Assembly: GCA_006176705.1 (NCBI GenBank)
Contig: QRFJ01000780.1
Coordinates: 558,001 to 622,000, forward strand
From: Cocos nucifera
Lineage: Eukaryota > Streptophyta > Magnoliopsida > Arecales > Arecaceae
Length of the DNA: 64,000 bases
Reading direction: 5' to 3'
The notes below the pieces were generated by a model. It did no database searches. It had not been told where the DNA came from and saw only the letters and a program-made list of their open reading frames with translations. Both the position numbers and the translations under genes were made by a program. This document shows, piece by piece, positions 1-12,070 of this stretch; position 1 is the first letter of the stretch; each line of letters opens with the position of its first letter.

Positions 1-1560
1 CGAATGATTAATTCATATGACGGATATTAGGTTTGACGAGTTCACCTTAACCCTAATCTTGTTGGAGCTCAAGATAGAAAAATTCAATCATACAGGTAGC
101 TGCACCGAGAGGTTCACTTTCAATTTTGATAGCTTGCCACCATATACTGCTAGGTATCACTGATAAATTTTGGGGGCAATTAGAATGATCCTGATGATCG
201 ATCATTCTAATTATATAAATTGAAAAAATTCTGATCCATCGAAACATGTTTCGATGATATCGATGATGAAAATCATGACATATCTCATTACCATACGGAA
301 TTGAACCTAACTAGATCATACAAAAAGGGTTTAGATCTAGATGTGATCAATTGAGCTAACTCAGTTTGATTGATTTGGATTAGATCTAATTAGATTCAAT
401 AAAATCGTGCTAGCACACGATTAAGTCTAACTTTCTTCTTCTGTGGTCTTTCTGGTTCATTCGACTGAGCCAAATTGATTTGGACTCATCAGAGAATCCT
501 GTATAGATTTGTCTTTATCTGATTGAAGCTTATCTAAGTCAAAAAAAGATTGTCTTAATCCATTAGATGAAAATAAGACAACACCTGCTAAATCTTGTCA
601 CCATCTATCATTTCCTATCATTGCTGAGACATAAGATGTCTCAATGCAAGAAAGAAAGAGGCAAGGGCATGCACCCCATTTGGACAACTCCTTGGGGTGC
701 ATGCCCCCTTGGATTCCATGCACAAAAGTGTGTGCACGCCCCTAGTTGGCATGCACACATGAGAAGAGGAGTCCCATATAGATGGGACTCCAGGTTGCCT
801 GATGGCTTCAAAGTCTTAGGTGCCAAAGTGTCTGGGCCTATCTTTTCTTGACTCCGCTTTTAAAGGATTAATGGGGTCTCTCATCTGATTGGATCAAATG
901 ACATCATTCCATCAGTTAGATTTAGATCTGACTAATCTAAGCTATACGATTGGTCGGACCTATGTGGCACTGCATGGTGCAGTAAATCTATTTAAACCCT
1001 ATCTACACCTAGGTTTGAGAGCTTTTGCCCATCCACCATGCCACAAGGCTGCCCCTTCTCTCTTCCATGCCTCCCTCTAATCCTCCTCTCCCCTCTCTAC
1101 ACCCAAGGTGTTGGGCGAATCTAGCAAGGGAAATCAAGGAGACTTGGCACATATACAAGGAAGAAGATAGCCCTCACTTGAGAAATAATTGTGCTGCCTT
1201 CGATGACTTCTTTGAAGGTTCTTCAGATTAGATCTAGATCTGATCTCTAGAGTCATGATTCAAAAGGAGAAGATTTTTAGATCTAATCTGAGTGGATACT
1301 GATAGAGGCCAGGCGCTTGCATGGCTAAGATTCAGAATCTCGAGAACTTCTAGATCATCAACAGGATAATCAGATTACCTAAAATAAGATATAAAATTAA
1401 ATCTGATTTAATTTTAATTTTTATTTTTAATATCAAATCTATAGGATCAGATCCAAGATGTCTTAGATCTAATTAGAATTTTAAAAAAATTTTAAAATAT
1501 TTCTTCAGATCCAATCAGATCTAAACGATCTAGTGTCAGGAAAATAGGATTTTTTCTTTA
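1..1560 (+). mobile_element. Copia LTR, right-hand part (Cop3 family)
   Basis: This stretch aligns along its length with 33552-35118 and 40453-41991, the two LTRs of Cop3, so it is the last roughly 1.57 kb of a roughly 2.3 kb copia LTR; the first ~725 bp lie left of the window. It ends in the same A-rich tail as the Cop3 LTR (ending tttctttA at 1560 against tttccttcA). The next base resumes an Athila gag reading frame, so this copia inserted into Ath1. Whether it is a solo LTR or the 3' LTR of a full element cannot be told from inside the window. The short ORFs here are not convincing genes. Confidence 0.85.
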
Positions 1561-3115
1561 TAAGAAACTTCTTAGAAAATGTCCACACCATGGTCTATAT
1601 AAGTGGCAAATAGTTCAAGCTTTTTATAAGGATTTAGGAGACCATTATAAACAAATGATAGATGCATCCTGTGAAGGTGCATTCATGAACAAAAGTGAGG
1701 ATGAAGCCTATGCCTTATTTGAAATCTTGAGTGAAAATTCAATTAATCATGCTTCATTATCCTTCTACCAAAAATAATTAAAAATATTTGATCCAAAATC
1801 TAATTCTAAGACTGACTTGAACCTAATAAATAAAGTAGACCTGCTTGCCCAAAAATTAGATCAATTTCTAATCCTAGGTAAATAATCTCCTGCAGAATAT
1901 ACATCACCCTCTAATTATCAGAAGATTTATTCTATCTGTGCTAGCCCAACCATCGTGTTAGTGAATGTTCCATGGCTACATAGTTTTCACTCTTTATCCA
2001 AGAACAAGTTCAAGCTGCATAAGGCTACTCCAAGCTGGTTAATGATCTTTTTTCAAAATTATATAACCCAGATTAGAGGAACCACCTCAATTTTTTTTGG
2101 ATACACCAATAGACTCAGGCTCAGACCCAATCTCCACCAGTGCAAAATTATCAAAATAGGCTCTAATACCAGAATTATGCCTATAATAGTGGTCAGTCTA
2201 GTCAGTCTTCCTAGCCACTATATTATAATTAGCCATCATAGCCACCTCCTCAATAGATGAATCTAACTAACGATAGATTTAATCAACTGCAACAATTAAT
2301 TCTAACTCTACAACAATCGATTCTAACTCAACAACAATCTATCGCTAGGCTAAAAGATCAAATAGGATAATTAGTTGAGTCTACCATAAGGAGAGAACTA
2401 GGTCAATTGCCAAGCCAATCGATTCTTAAAAATGACCCATCCAATGTTCACCAACCACCTGGATCAAGTTATCAATTCAATATTCCATCCTAAAATCCTC
2501 AATTTGAGAATACCAAAGCAATTTCTGAGCTTAAAAGTGATAAGATTCTTAAGAACATTGTGACCAGATGAAAGAGACTAGTACCGATACTAGCCAAAAT
2601 AAAAATATAGAAGAAGAAGTTAGTATTGAGACTAACCATATAGAAGAACTTGAGCCCGAAACTAGTATTGATGTTGGTTCCAATTTAAATGAGATAGACA
2701 AAAGGAAGAAAAGAATAGATAATTTATCCAAAACCTATAAACCAAAAGTCCTGTTCTTTTCATTCCTAGAAGCTAGTTTTTCTTATAAAAATCAAAAGGC
2801 ATGTAATGAAATGTCAATGGAGTTATTTAAGCAAGATCATATTAATTTACCTTCATAACTAAATCCGTCTTTAGTCACCCTTCCAGTATCTATTGCATTA
2901 TACTCAACTCCTAATCCAAAAATTCAATTCATGAGCATTCTAGAAGAATAAGTAGGAAAAATTCTTAACAAACAAGGATCTAAGAATGGGGTCATAAATT
3001 ATTATCTCATAATTAACAATGAATATATCAATAAAGGGATCACAAACTATCTTCTTGAGATTAGCAATCCAAAATCATTGAAATTTGTCAATCCTATATT
3101 TGATATAGGATAGGT
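1561..3115 (+). pseudogene. Ath1 gag (broken) and polyprotein tail
   Basis: The frame opens with KKLLRKCPHHG and continues through WQIVQAFYKDLGDHYKQMID and GAFMNKSEDEAYALFEILSE. These match the Athila gag region usually read as ERFKDLLRRCPHHG..VQTFYNGL..AAGG..NK..EEAY. A glutamine-rich coiled-coil stretch with RLKDQIG..LVES follows near 2270-2400, equivalent to the QIGQL motif before the gag-protease junction. The 96-residue ORF at 2568-2858 is acidic and then basic and corresponds to the linker. The tail ends in a short motif F-V-N-P-I-F-D-I-G just before a stop at about 3109, which resembles the end of the Ath3 polyprotein. No clear protease active site is recognisable. Multiple stops and shifts make it a pseudogene. 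Confidence 0.65.
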
Positions 3116-3131
3116 AAGCTGCATTGTGTCT

Positions 3132-3174
3132 AGCTGAAGATGGTAAACTTAACGTTTGTTGGAAGGCAAACCAA
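3132..3174 (+). other. Athila 3' box after the coding region
   Basis: GCTGAAGA followed by TAAACTTAACG..TGTTGGAAGGCAAACCA. The same box follows the coding region in Ath3 (48907-48946, and again 48981-49017), Ath2 (10060-10100, minus) and, more diverged, Ath4 (59893-59941, minus). In full Athila elements a similar TTAAAC..GGAGGCAACCC sequence lies after the integrase. Here it directly follows gag-protease. Function unknown. Confidence 0.6.
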
Positions 3175-4334
3175 TATTTAGTTTTCTTGCATCTAATTTA
3201 TCTTTTTAGTTTTTTTTTAGATCATTTTGAATAAGTTGAAGGGAGAGCCAAATTTTCAAGATCCATGCTAGACCAAAAATATACTGAGTCAGGTGTATTC
3301 TTTTATATTCTTTATTACATTCTTTATTTTTCTTTCTTCATTGAAGATAATGTCGATTAAGTTGGAAGGAGAATAATAAAAATTTATAAAATTTTTAAAG
3401 TCCTTGAAGAAATTAGTATTTAGCATTTAGACATCCGATTATGCTTAAGAATTGAGTTGAACTAAATATTTTTTAAAAAAAATTGATGCACAGATCAAAG
3501 AATTTATGAGATATTGAGGGATCAAGTATTAAAAAAATTTAATAAAGAGTTAAGTCTAGAACATAAATAATTTTTTTTGAATAATTCTATTTTTTTCCAC
3601 CAGCATAAAAAAAGATTCTATTTTTTATAGGCTTATGTAGGATAAGTATATATTTTTTTATTAAAAAAATACTCTTAAAATAAAATAGTTTTTAAGTACT
3701 TCTCACTGAGTAATCAGGCCTCTTTACCTAAGCAAGCATTGAGTTTCACGAAGGATGAAGAATCTCATTATAAAACTAGTCTTAACTCGTAGCCTATTTG
3801 ATTCGAGCTACTAAACCCAAGGGATATTTTGTACCTAGTATCTTAAAGCCAACTAATTTGAGGGTCATTAGCCCAAGACTTGCTACATGGATCAAATCAA
3901 AAGTTTAAAAAATTTAGACATTAAATAGTGGTACAATGTTAAAAAAAATACATTGATTTTTCATCGAGTAACTGGATTCCATTGCCTATGTAAGCAATGA
4001 TATTTGCATCAAAAAATAGACAATGTGAATAAAAAAATGTTTAATAAATGAAGGATGGAAGTAGCAATACACCTGCCCATATGAAATTTAGATAATTCAG
4101 AGATAAAGGTAGGGATAATTTAGAAAAAAATTTAGAAAAATTTAATATTCTTTACTTAATTTTTATATTAATAAGTATTAATACTCAAATGATATACCTC
4201 ACTTACACTTTACTAAAAATCAATGGCCATTTTAAAAATTGCTTGGATAAAATTTGAAATTCTAAAGCTTGAAAGATATCTAAAACTAAATTCTTTCTTT
4301 ACTCGAAAATGAGCAAAACTTAAGTTGGAGGGTG
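3175..4334 (+). other. Ath1 3' untranslated region with PPT
   Basis: A-rich non-coding sequence with no recognisable protein. It matches the layout of the 48950-50105 interval in Ath3, including similar phrases such as the AACTGGATTCC..TTGCCTA region at 3970 and 49561. It ends in a purine tract (AAGTTGGAGGGTG, 4322-4334) that abuts the LTR start TGATAAG. The same tract precedes the Ath3 and Ath4 3' LTRs with one to three changes, which supports the boundary. Confidence 0.6.
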
Positions 4335-6020
4335 TGATAAGTACCATAAATACACCAATAAAAATATTAATTTATAAATTAATTTATATTTATTTTTAAG
4401 AATTAAATATTTTTATTTATTAATTTTAAAAAATATATTAATCAATAAAAAGAGCTCATTTTTTTGGTTATAATGAAATAAGTTTGGAGCCAAAATCCAA
4501 GTTAAAATAGACCTAATATGAATTTTTAAAGAAAAAATAAAAAATAGAAATGGCTCAACTGGCTCGCCTAGCCAAGCCGGCGTGCTCAGCGAAGTTGCCA
4601 AAAATAGCTCAGTCAGTGCATCCCAGCTCAGTCGATGAACCAGCTAGCCGGCTCGCTAGCCCGCGAGCCCATGCACAATGCCAGCCCACCAACCCACCAA
4701 CCCATTAGGCCCGTTGGTGTACAGTGAACCGCTAGTCGGTCCACAAAATCAGGCATAGACCACCAGCTCAACAGAAGGCGACGAATCATAGGCTACCACG
4801 TGGTGGACCAAGATCCTTAAGAGGTTCAGGAAAATTCTCATATGGTGTCCAGGGGCAGTATCATCATTTCAGGTAGCATGGCAGGTTTTGATTTGCTGCA
4901 GTCTTCAGCATACCCGGTCTATATGGTCCATGGGCATAGTTAAGGCACCATCTGATGGCTACGGTGGTTCCCGATGAAGATCTGATGATCCATGCATTTT
5001 TCTTCTTTGATTTGGTTTTCAGCTCCCATCTATGCACGATTGGATGGTCGTTAGCGATCCAAATGATGATCCAATGGCTGACGACGCTCTCGGTAGCGAT
5101 TCAATCACTAGAATGCGATCCAATGGCCAAAATTTAATCATCAAGCATGATCAGATGGTCCACACTTATTCTGACTTGATCTGGGCTTTTAAAACATGGG
5201 TTTTGAAAATTTTGAGACCATTTAATCAGGATCTGATGGCTAGAAGAGCAGAATTCATCCAAGGACTATTTTAATCCAATTTTTCTTGGAATTTCTCTAT
5301 CTTTGCCGATTAAAACTCCTCCTTAGTCTCATATTGCCAAGAAGCAAAGCTTCTAGTCCTCCTAACTCTATTTAAAGGACACTAGGCCATCAAATCAATC
5401 TATCTTCGATCAAGGAAAGGTGATGATATAGGGTAGAACCATGCTTGGGATTCAAGGTTGCTTTGAGGCAGACAGTGCCAAGAGGAAGAGCTAGACTTCT
5501 ACATAATCTCAATGCCAATGTCAATCCAAGATCAAGATCAGCTTACTTTTAATTTTTATTTTTTTAGTCTTTTTTAAATTTCATGTATTTAAATTCTAAA
5601 CTTTTAATTAATATAAATTTTATTTTTTAGCTATTTAAATTTTAGCTCTAAATTTTTATTACAAATTTAATTTTATTGCTCTTTATTTTTATTGCAAATA
5701 GATGCTAAGATCTAGGTAGTAGATCTTAGTATCCAAAGTTTATTTTCATGTAATTTAAATTTTATTATTTAATTTTATATAATTTTTATTTTTTTTTGAC
5801 TTTAATTCTATTTTCAAATCTTTCTTTCTTTTTTTTAAAAAAAACTAAAGATTTTAAAACTAAAATACTATCTTCTCTATGGATTCAACCCGACTTGTTA
5901 CTATCTACGTATTTTTAAATTATTTAAGAAGTCAAAGTTAAATTGATAAATATGGTGTCTTAATGATAATATCGTACTCTTATTACCTACCGAGCTCTCT
6001 CTTGACTGTTGCTACCATCA
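4335..6020 (+). repeat. Ath1 3' LTR
   Basis: About 1686 bp, beginning TGATAAG after the polypurine tract and ending ACCATCA at 6020; the TGAT...ATCA ends match those of the other Athila LTRs in the window. It holds a GC-richer block at 4550-5170 with repeated GGCTNGC and GATCCAATGG motifs, then an AT-rich tail. The only other copy of this LTR would be upstream of the window, so the right end rests on the shared terminal ATCA and is less certain than the left end. Confidence 0.6.
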
Positions 6021-6469
6021 ATACCATACTGCTGCCCATAAGGCCTTTTAAAGGTCTCAAATGGAGTTCAATTTGAGTCTAAAATGGAGACTCCACTCTA
6101 ATTCAAAGTCTACATAAGCCCCCAGCCGTTGGATCTTCACCACGAGCTCCCACATCTGTTGGATCATGCAATTGCATGATAAACAACTCAAAAAATCCCC
6201 CTAAACCACATGAAACCATCCCTGCACCACTCCAGTCCACAATAATCCCATGGACCATGCCAAATAGAGCTCCCCATGTGCGCGCCCGTGTTAGGATCCA
6301 CTCGAAGCCTGTCCATGTGCTGGGCTCACCCAAATGTTGGGCCATGCATGCGTGCGCTCACACAGGTGCCTGGCCACATGCTATAGCTAGGCTGTGCACC
6401 TGCCTAGGCCGTGCCCAGCTTGCGAGCCCCATGCTTGTGGGCTAATCCACAGCCTGCTGTGGCCTATGG
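6021..6469. other. Unassigned stretch between elements
   Basis: No gene recognised. 6100-6450 is GC-rich with repeated GCCCA, CATGCA and GTGCGC words, in the style of the copia LTR middle sections at 19490-19620 and 25510-25640. It could be a fragment of such an LTR, but no boundary or partner copy is visible here. Confidence 0.3.
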
Positions 6470-6519
6470 ATGTCTTCCTGGGCTTTTCCTTGCTACGTAC
6501 TTTGCTGTGAGCTTCTTAT

Positions 6520-7060
6520 GGATCGAATTCAAGACATTTTTCTCAACATAAATCGTACTAGACCTGACATTGTTCATGCTATTTTTAGACTTAGTCGATA
6601 TACTAGTAATCCTAATAGAATTCATTGGATTGCTCTTGAAAGAATCTTTAGACATCTTGAAGGTACTATTCCATATTGCCTTAAATTTATTAGCTATCTA
6701 GTTGTATTAAAGGGGTACTGAGATACCAACTAGATTTCTGACTTATCTGATATTAAATCCACCTCTGGCTATGTATTCCTTCTTGGTGGTAGTACTATTT
6801 CTTAAAAATCCATCAAGTAAACCATTCTAGTTAGAAGTATGATAGAATCTAAACTTGTTGCTTTTAATTCTACCTACTCGAAAGCTGAATGGCTTAAAGA
6901 TCTTTTATCTAATTTTTTTTTAATTTTATCTCCTATACCTTCTATTTTAATCTATTATAATTGTAGAGCTACAATAGAATTTTGCAAAAAAAAAAAAAAC
7001 TTATAAATTCAAAGATAAGTAGACATATACAAAAGTCTATAAGAAAATAAAAAAGCCATT
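6520..7060 (+). pseudogene. Copia RT end and RNase H remnant
   Basis: Translations with frame changes show RPDIVHAIFRLSRYTSNPN, then HWIALERIFRHLEGT, LSDIKSTSGYVFLLGGSTIS and KLVAFNSTYSKAEWLKDLL. These match the plant copia RT-RNase H segment (RPDIAYAVGVVSRYMSNP, DRKSTSGYVFTLGG, TEAEYVAASEA). In-frame stops fall after about 6720 and a 12-13 A run lies near 6988. Only this C-terminal part of pol remains and no flanking LTR is recognised. It does not appear to belong to the Tat element that begins to its right. Confidence 0.8.
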
Positions 7061-7519
7061 ATTTGTACCACAAAATTGCACCCACAAATGATTTGGATTT
7101 GGTGAACCAGCAAGTGAAACTGGTGCAAGGAAAAAACATGTGGAGGATCCAGAAGAAAGATAAGTAATGTCAAGAACCATTTTTAAAAGAAAAATGGTTA
7201 TTAAGAAGTGGATAAGTGGAGTGTAATTGCATTTTAAACTAATTTAAGATGGATATAACAATATTAAAAAAAAGAGAAAGATGGATGAAAGACTCCAATT
7301 TTTATTGACTCTCAAGTTTTATCTTTATCTTTATCCTTTCATTTAAAGTTAAGTTTTTACAATTCATAGGAGTAGGCGGTAGATCCGTAGTCTAAAAGTC
7401 CTTAAAGTTTCAAGAGAAAATTGAACCCAATCTTTCTTCAAATTTTTGGCTTTGCACCAGTGGCACACCACTTATTTCTCTTCGCATTACCAATTTATTA
7501 ATTTTTCTTAACTTCGGCA
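7061..7519 (+). other. Probable 5' leader of the Tat host element
   Basis: Non-coding AT-rich sequence. At 7441-7470 the segment TTTTTGGCTTTGCACCAGTGGCAC resembles the post-LTR leader of Tat elements (TTTGGC..CACCAGTGG), which suggests that a Tat 5' LTR ended shortly before it; that LTR is not delimited. A gag-like frame begins around 7520. Assignment is inferred from position and a weak motif. Confidence 0.35.
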
Positions 7520-7661
7520 ATGAAAAATAGGGGAACAATTTTTAGCATGCTCAGTAGGACCTTCGGGATGCTTCCAAAGAAGAAGATTGAAATTCAAATC
7601 TCTGTTATGGAACAACCAAAAGCATTTCCAATTGGTGGTCAAGACATTGATAATCAGCAGG
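7520..7661 (+). pseudogene. Tat gag, N-terminal piece
   Basis: The frame from an ATG at 7520 reads basic residues then MEQPKAFPIGGQDIDNQQ before it runs into the Ath2 LTR at 7662. The 15026 piece continues with APSVEPRESRSSSGQMDATM, a low-complexity gag N-terminus, once the Ath2 insertion and its target duplication (GCAGG/GCAAG) are set aside. Domain identity cannot be proven from this short piece, and the assignment depends on continuity with 15026-16970. Confidence 0.45.
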
Positions 7662-9284
7662 TGATGCTTGTCATTACAGCAATAAATAAAAATTTAAAAT
7701 CGATCTTTCTATAGGTTAGAATAGTGGTGAGTTGGGTGTCAATTTTTTTGAAGATTGAAGGCTAAGTTGCATTCAATTTTAATTAAAAAAATAAATTTTA
7801 ATTTTAATTTTTAAAATAAAAATAAATTAAAAAAATTAATTTAAATTTAGTAAATTAAAATAAAAGAAAGTAAATAATAATTAAGTGGGGTTTCAAGAAT
7901 CAATTAAAAAAAAGAAGAGAAATTATCTAGGGTTCTAGTTCCATCTTTTATCATTCAAGTCTATAATTGATTCAAGCAATCTTTTCATTATCAACATGCA
8001 ATCTTATGAGATGTCTATTTCTTTGATCAAATTTTAACATAACCTATTCTACCAAGCATGGACCATATCTAACATGATCATGACCAATCTCACAAACATA
8101 GATTATTTAGATCATGCAATCAAATAATATAAATGTAAATCATATTAATTCTTATAATTTATCCTAATCTAAGCATAGACCATATTTTTCTGCGATCATG
8201 ATCTATCTTCTTAGTATAAAGTATAAGAAAAATAAATATTAAAACATAAATAAGAAAGACATGTAAAAGATAAATAAATTTTATTATTCAATAAAAAGAT
8301 AAATATGATTCAAATTATAAACTTTAATGATTAGAAGACTTTTCTTACTCCCCTGGATACGAGATCTCTTGCCGTACATGATTTTTATTCTTGTAGCTTT
8401 CGGCAAATTCAAATCTCCCAAATAAAGAAAAAGAAAAGAAAATGAAAGAAGAAAGAAGAAAAGAGGAGAGGAGAAGAGAGGAGAAGGTTTGGAGGGCTAA
8501 TCCCCTATAAGGGAGGTCTATGTTTGGTGGTGAGAAAGGAGTTTAAATAGAGAAAAAATCAGGAGTTTTGAGTCCTTCCTGGAGTCCAAATTCGAGTTTG
8601 GCTCGAATTATATCTTATTGGAGCTCCTTGGCCGTCAGATCGAGATCTAAAGGCTTAAAATTCACTCAAGATCCACCATTGGCTTCAATTCATTGCCTAG
8701 GTCAATTCTAGATCATAGGATCTCTTGATCTGGCCATTCTTGATCGTAGGATGGCACCTGGGATCGCTTTGCACCATCGGATCGCGCTTCAAAAGGCTGG
8801 AAAAATTTTGGATCAAGTCGAAAATGGTCCTGATTGTTGGATCCAAACCGAGAGTGTGTGCAGCCACATGATGGTGCAAATCGCCCCTAGCCCTGCTGTG
8901 TGCTGTGTAAAAACCCAGCTCACTGTTATAGTAATGCGTCGGTGAGCTATGTTAAAAATGCCATAAGCTTGATGTCGGTGCTAGGCCGAGTTTGTGCGGT
9001 GGGATCACTGGCACTATGATCTAGGCTGGCCAGTTCTTTTGAGCTGGTTCAGACCAAACTAGTTAATTTTTTTCTTTCTTTTCATTTAAAAATTTTGGCT
9101 TTTGCTTCTTCTTTGTTTTAGCTCCCATTTGAGTCAAATTTGATTCGTTTGAACCCATAAATTGAGCTTTTCATATTGGTGAGGCTCTTTCTTATAAAAC
9201 ATCAAGAAAAGCATCAACTCTTAAAATAAATATAAATTAAAATATATTTTAATACTTTTTTTAGTAAATTTATGATAATTATCA
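7662..9284 (-). repeat. Ath2 3' LTR (left)
   Basis: 1623 bp, TGATGC...TTATCA on the plus strand. It is collinear with 13408-15020 and has scattered substitutions and small indels. The U3 part near 8950-8990 holds a degraded counterpart of the twin TGACGTCA site seen in Ath4. ORFs here (8697-8945) are shadows repeated in the other LTR. Confidence 0.88.
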
Positions 9285-10588
9285 TACCTCCTAACTTGAG
9301 TTTTACTCATCTTCGAGTAAAAAAAAAAAATAAAAGTATGTACCGACTCGATAAGATATGAAAATTTTTGTAGGTTACATTAAAGTCAGTTGATATCTGA
9401 TTAGAGATTTAAGAAATACGTCATCAGATTATTAATTCCATCCTAAATAGTGGTTAAATGAAGAACATAAAATTTTAGAGCTTTTTCTTGACCAGCTCTC
9501 TACTTTTATTCTTTAAATCCTCTATTTTTAGTATGGACTAGAGTTTTTTATTTTAATTTTTTTCATCATTTTTTCATATCCATATAAAGTAGATTCTTTA
9601 TTAAATATAAACTAGAAGAAGATTTTAGAATCACTCAAAATTTTATTCTATTCTAAATCTGACCATTTATTAATGAGTTTTCTTAATAATTGGATCCTTA
9701 GTATTTTAAAAATTTTTTAGACCATTAATCAATCATTGATTAAAATATTTGAAAAATTTTAAATCAAAATAAAATTAGGTACATAAGACTAATTATTATG
9801 ATACTTGAGAATTTAATTATTTTATTTATCCTTCCCTCTAATTTAATTTTTATTATCCTCAATAGAGGAAAGAAAAAATAGAGTGTCATATATAAATAGA
9901 AGGAAAAAGGAAAGAGTTCATCTGGTTTAATTTATTTCTAGTTTTAGCCTATAATTTAATTATTTGTTCTTCATCTAGCATGGATCTGTAGTTCTCTTCC
10001 CAACTTAGTCCTAAAAGAAAGGTAAATTAAAAATATAAAGAAAATATAAAAGTAAAAGCTGGGTTGCCTTCCAGTAAGTGCTAAGTTTAACATCTTCAGT
10101 CGGATCCTATGAGGAGTTTTAGGTGTAATCAACTTTAGTACATCCTTCAAGATTTTAAAAAGGTAGGGTCAATCAGGAGGCCTTGTCATCATGACAGTAA
10201 AATATTCATAGAATGCTTTACGATGATTAAAGTTAGCCCAGATCAATAAAATGTATGGATAAAGCATGTTATACCAAAATTTAAAATTATCATATTTTTA
10301 TAATGATTAGGAAGAAATTACGTTTGATAGACCAAAATTGAGGGTGATGGTTTAGAAATTTTTTCAACTATAACCTGATTTACCCCACTTCCTATCTTGG
10401 GTATGATATGTACTGGCATCAACTCTTCCTAATCTAAAATATGATATTTTTTAAAAATTTATTTTAAATCTATCTTCATATATACATCATTTTAATATTG
10501 TTGATAAATTTTGGAAGCCATCCTTGAAAGTAGTGTCGAATATAGAAAAATCAGTCTTAAAATTATTTTCCCTTATTTCAATAATATC
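9285..10588 (-). other. Ath2 3' untranslated region and tail
   Basis: Read on the minus strand, this follows the linker pseudogene. It contains the conserved 3' box at 10060-10100 (TTAAACTTAGCACTTACTGG then AAGGCAACCCAG), a long A/T-rich stretch, and a purine tract touching the LTR at 9285-9300. No RT or integrase domain is visible in either strand, although this is the place they would occupy in a complete Athila. Confidence 0.6.
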
Positions 10589-10960
10589 TCATCTAATAGC
10601 TTCTTTATATGCTATTAGAATACCTATAAGTTGGGTTTTCTGGTTAAGTATCACTAGTGGGGTGTCAGTAGGTGCATCAAAAAATAGTTTCAATTCTAAA
10701 ATAGTTGGTGATTCTAACAAGAAAGCTATTGATGGGCTAGGTGATGGCTCAAATTTTTCAATCCAAAGTGGGATAGTTTTGGGGTAGGATATATCTGCTT
10801 GGTCATTTACTTCTATATTATACCCATCTTCGTTAAAATCATCCACTCCAAAATGAGCCAAATAGTGATCTAACAACTCCTGAAAAAGAATTATGGGTGT
10901 CGCTTCCTCTAGTGTGTTATTCATCTGTGGTTCTTGGAAAGTCTCTATTAATTCTATCAT
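10589..10960 (-). pseudogene. Ath2 protease-to-RT linker remnant
   Basis: A 123-residue frame contains IEKFEPSPSPS, ESPTILELK and, near its end, LVILNQKTQLIGILIAYKEA. These correspond to the stretch just before RT in Athila polyproteins (KLELKPLPDHLKY..LPVIIS..L..L..HKEAIGW). The frame stops where the RT should begin, and what follows does not resemble RT. That makes it useful evidence that the family descends from RT-bearing Athila elements and has lost the rest. The upstream protease is too decayed to identify. Confidence 0.55.
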
Positions 10961-11261
10961 CTCATCGATTTATCCTCTTTTCCCATTAAAAAAAGGGTGA
11001 TTCTATGGTTCTTGGAAATGGGTCTATATAAGTAAGGTGATGGAATTAATTCATCCCACCATTCTGGTTCTTTTCTATATGCTTTTGCCTCAGTAATATG
11101 GTCTAAGAGGGTCATTATAGTTTTGTGAGGTTGTTCTCTTACATTAGGTAAAGAAGATGATGATGGAAATAATTTTCTATATATTTTTGCCTCAATTATA
11201 TAGTCAAAGAGGATCTTTTTGGTTGTGCAAGGTTGTTTTATGATCGTTTCATTCTCAAGAG

Positions 11262-12070
11262 TTATATATAATTATTCAAAAAAATTATAGGAATATTAAA
11301 ATTTTTAGCCAGGTATGTTTCCTCAGGATCACTCTCGAGTTGACTAGACAACTCACTTTCACTAATAGCCATGGCTAACTGATCCAACTTTATTTCTACA
11401 TAGGCAATAGCTTGGGAGTTTAAATTTATAAGTTGGTTCGTGGTCTGCATAAGGTTATTAAAAGTAGTTGAATTATCAGAAGTTAATTGTATCAGAATTT
11501 CTAGGCTTTTTTCTAGAAAGTTAAGCCTTTGGTCATCTGGATTATTTAATAGTTGATTGGAGATGCTTGCTGAAACTATCTAATGCTATCTGAAACTATC
11601 TAATGCTATCTGAAACTATCTGGATTATTCTAGAAAGTTAAGCCTTTATCAAAAGTTAATTGTATCAGAAACTATCTAATGCTTGCTGAATCCTCTTTTC
11701 AAAAATTAACTCATTATTATTTGAAGAAGATTGATATTATGGGTATGGCATATCATAATGTGCGTCCATGAATGTGGATCCTTGTGGCACCAGTAATCAT
11801 TGGTTGTGATTACCATGAAAAATTTGGTTGAGCCCCCCAGCCTAAATTGTAAGTGTTAAAGTATGGACTATTTTCTAGTCTATAGGCTATTTGAATTTGA
11901 TATTGATGAACTTGCTCATACATATACTCTGAAAATCGGTATAGACATTCACTTGCATAGTGAGTAGGGCTCGAACATATTGCACAAACTTATTATGCAG
12001 GAAGAAAAGATGGATAGGACGAGTTTCTTTTGGCTTCTAGATGATCTACTCTACTTGATAGCTCAACATA
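11262..12070 (-). pseudogene. Ath2 gag C-terminus with zinc finger remnant
   Basis: Minus-strand translation with frame changes gives LSSRVDHLEAKRN, then VCAICSSPTHYASEC (a Cys-x2-Cys-x4-His-x4-Cys zinc knuckle), SEYMYEQVHQYQ and YFNTYNLGWGAQPNFSW. This is the standard Athila gag C-terminal order, with zinc knuckle then YSNTYNPGWRNHPNFSW. A later coiled-coil part is seen in the 62-residue ORF at 11262-11450. Many stops are present. A small local duplication around 11512-11690 repeats TCTAGAAAGTTAAGCCTTT and ACTATCTAATGCT units. Confidence 0.7.

Larger units (their letters stand above)
1561..6020 (+). mobile_element. Ath1, Athila-like element, 5' part cut off
   Basis: Old plus-strand Ty3/gypsy element of Athila type. 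It contains the middle and end of gag (1561-3115), a conserved 3' box (3132-3174), a roughly 1.1 kb 3' untranslated region, a polypurine tract and a 3' LTR (4335-6020). Its gag N-terminus and 5' LTR are separated from it by the copia LTR at 1-1560 and lie outside the window. No RT, RNase H or integrase is present between gag and the LTR, although those genes normally sit there in Athila. The reading frames hold many stops, so this copy cannot be coding. Confidence 0.75.
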
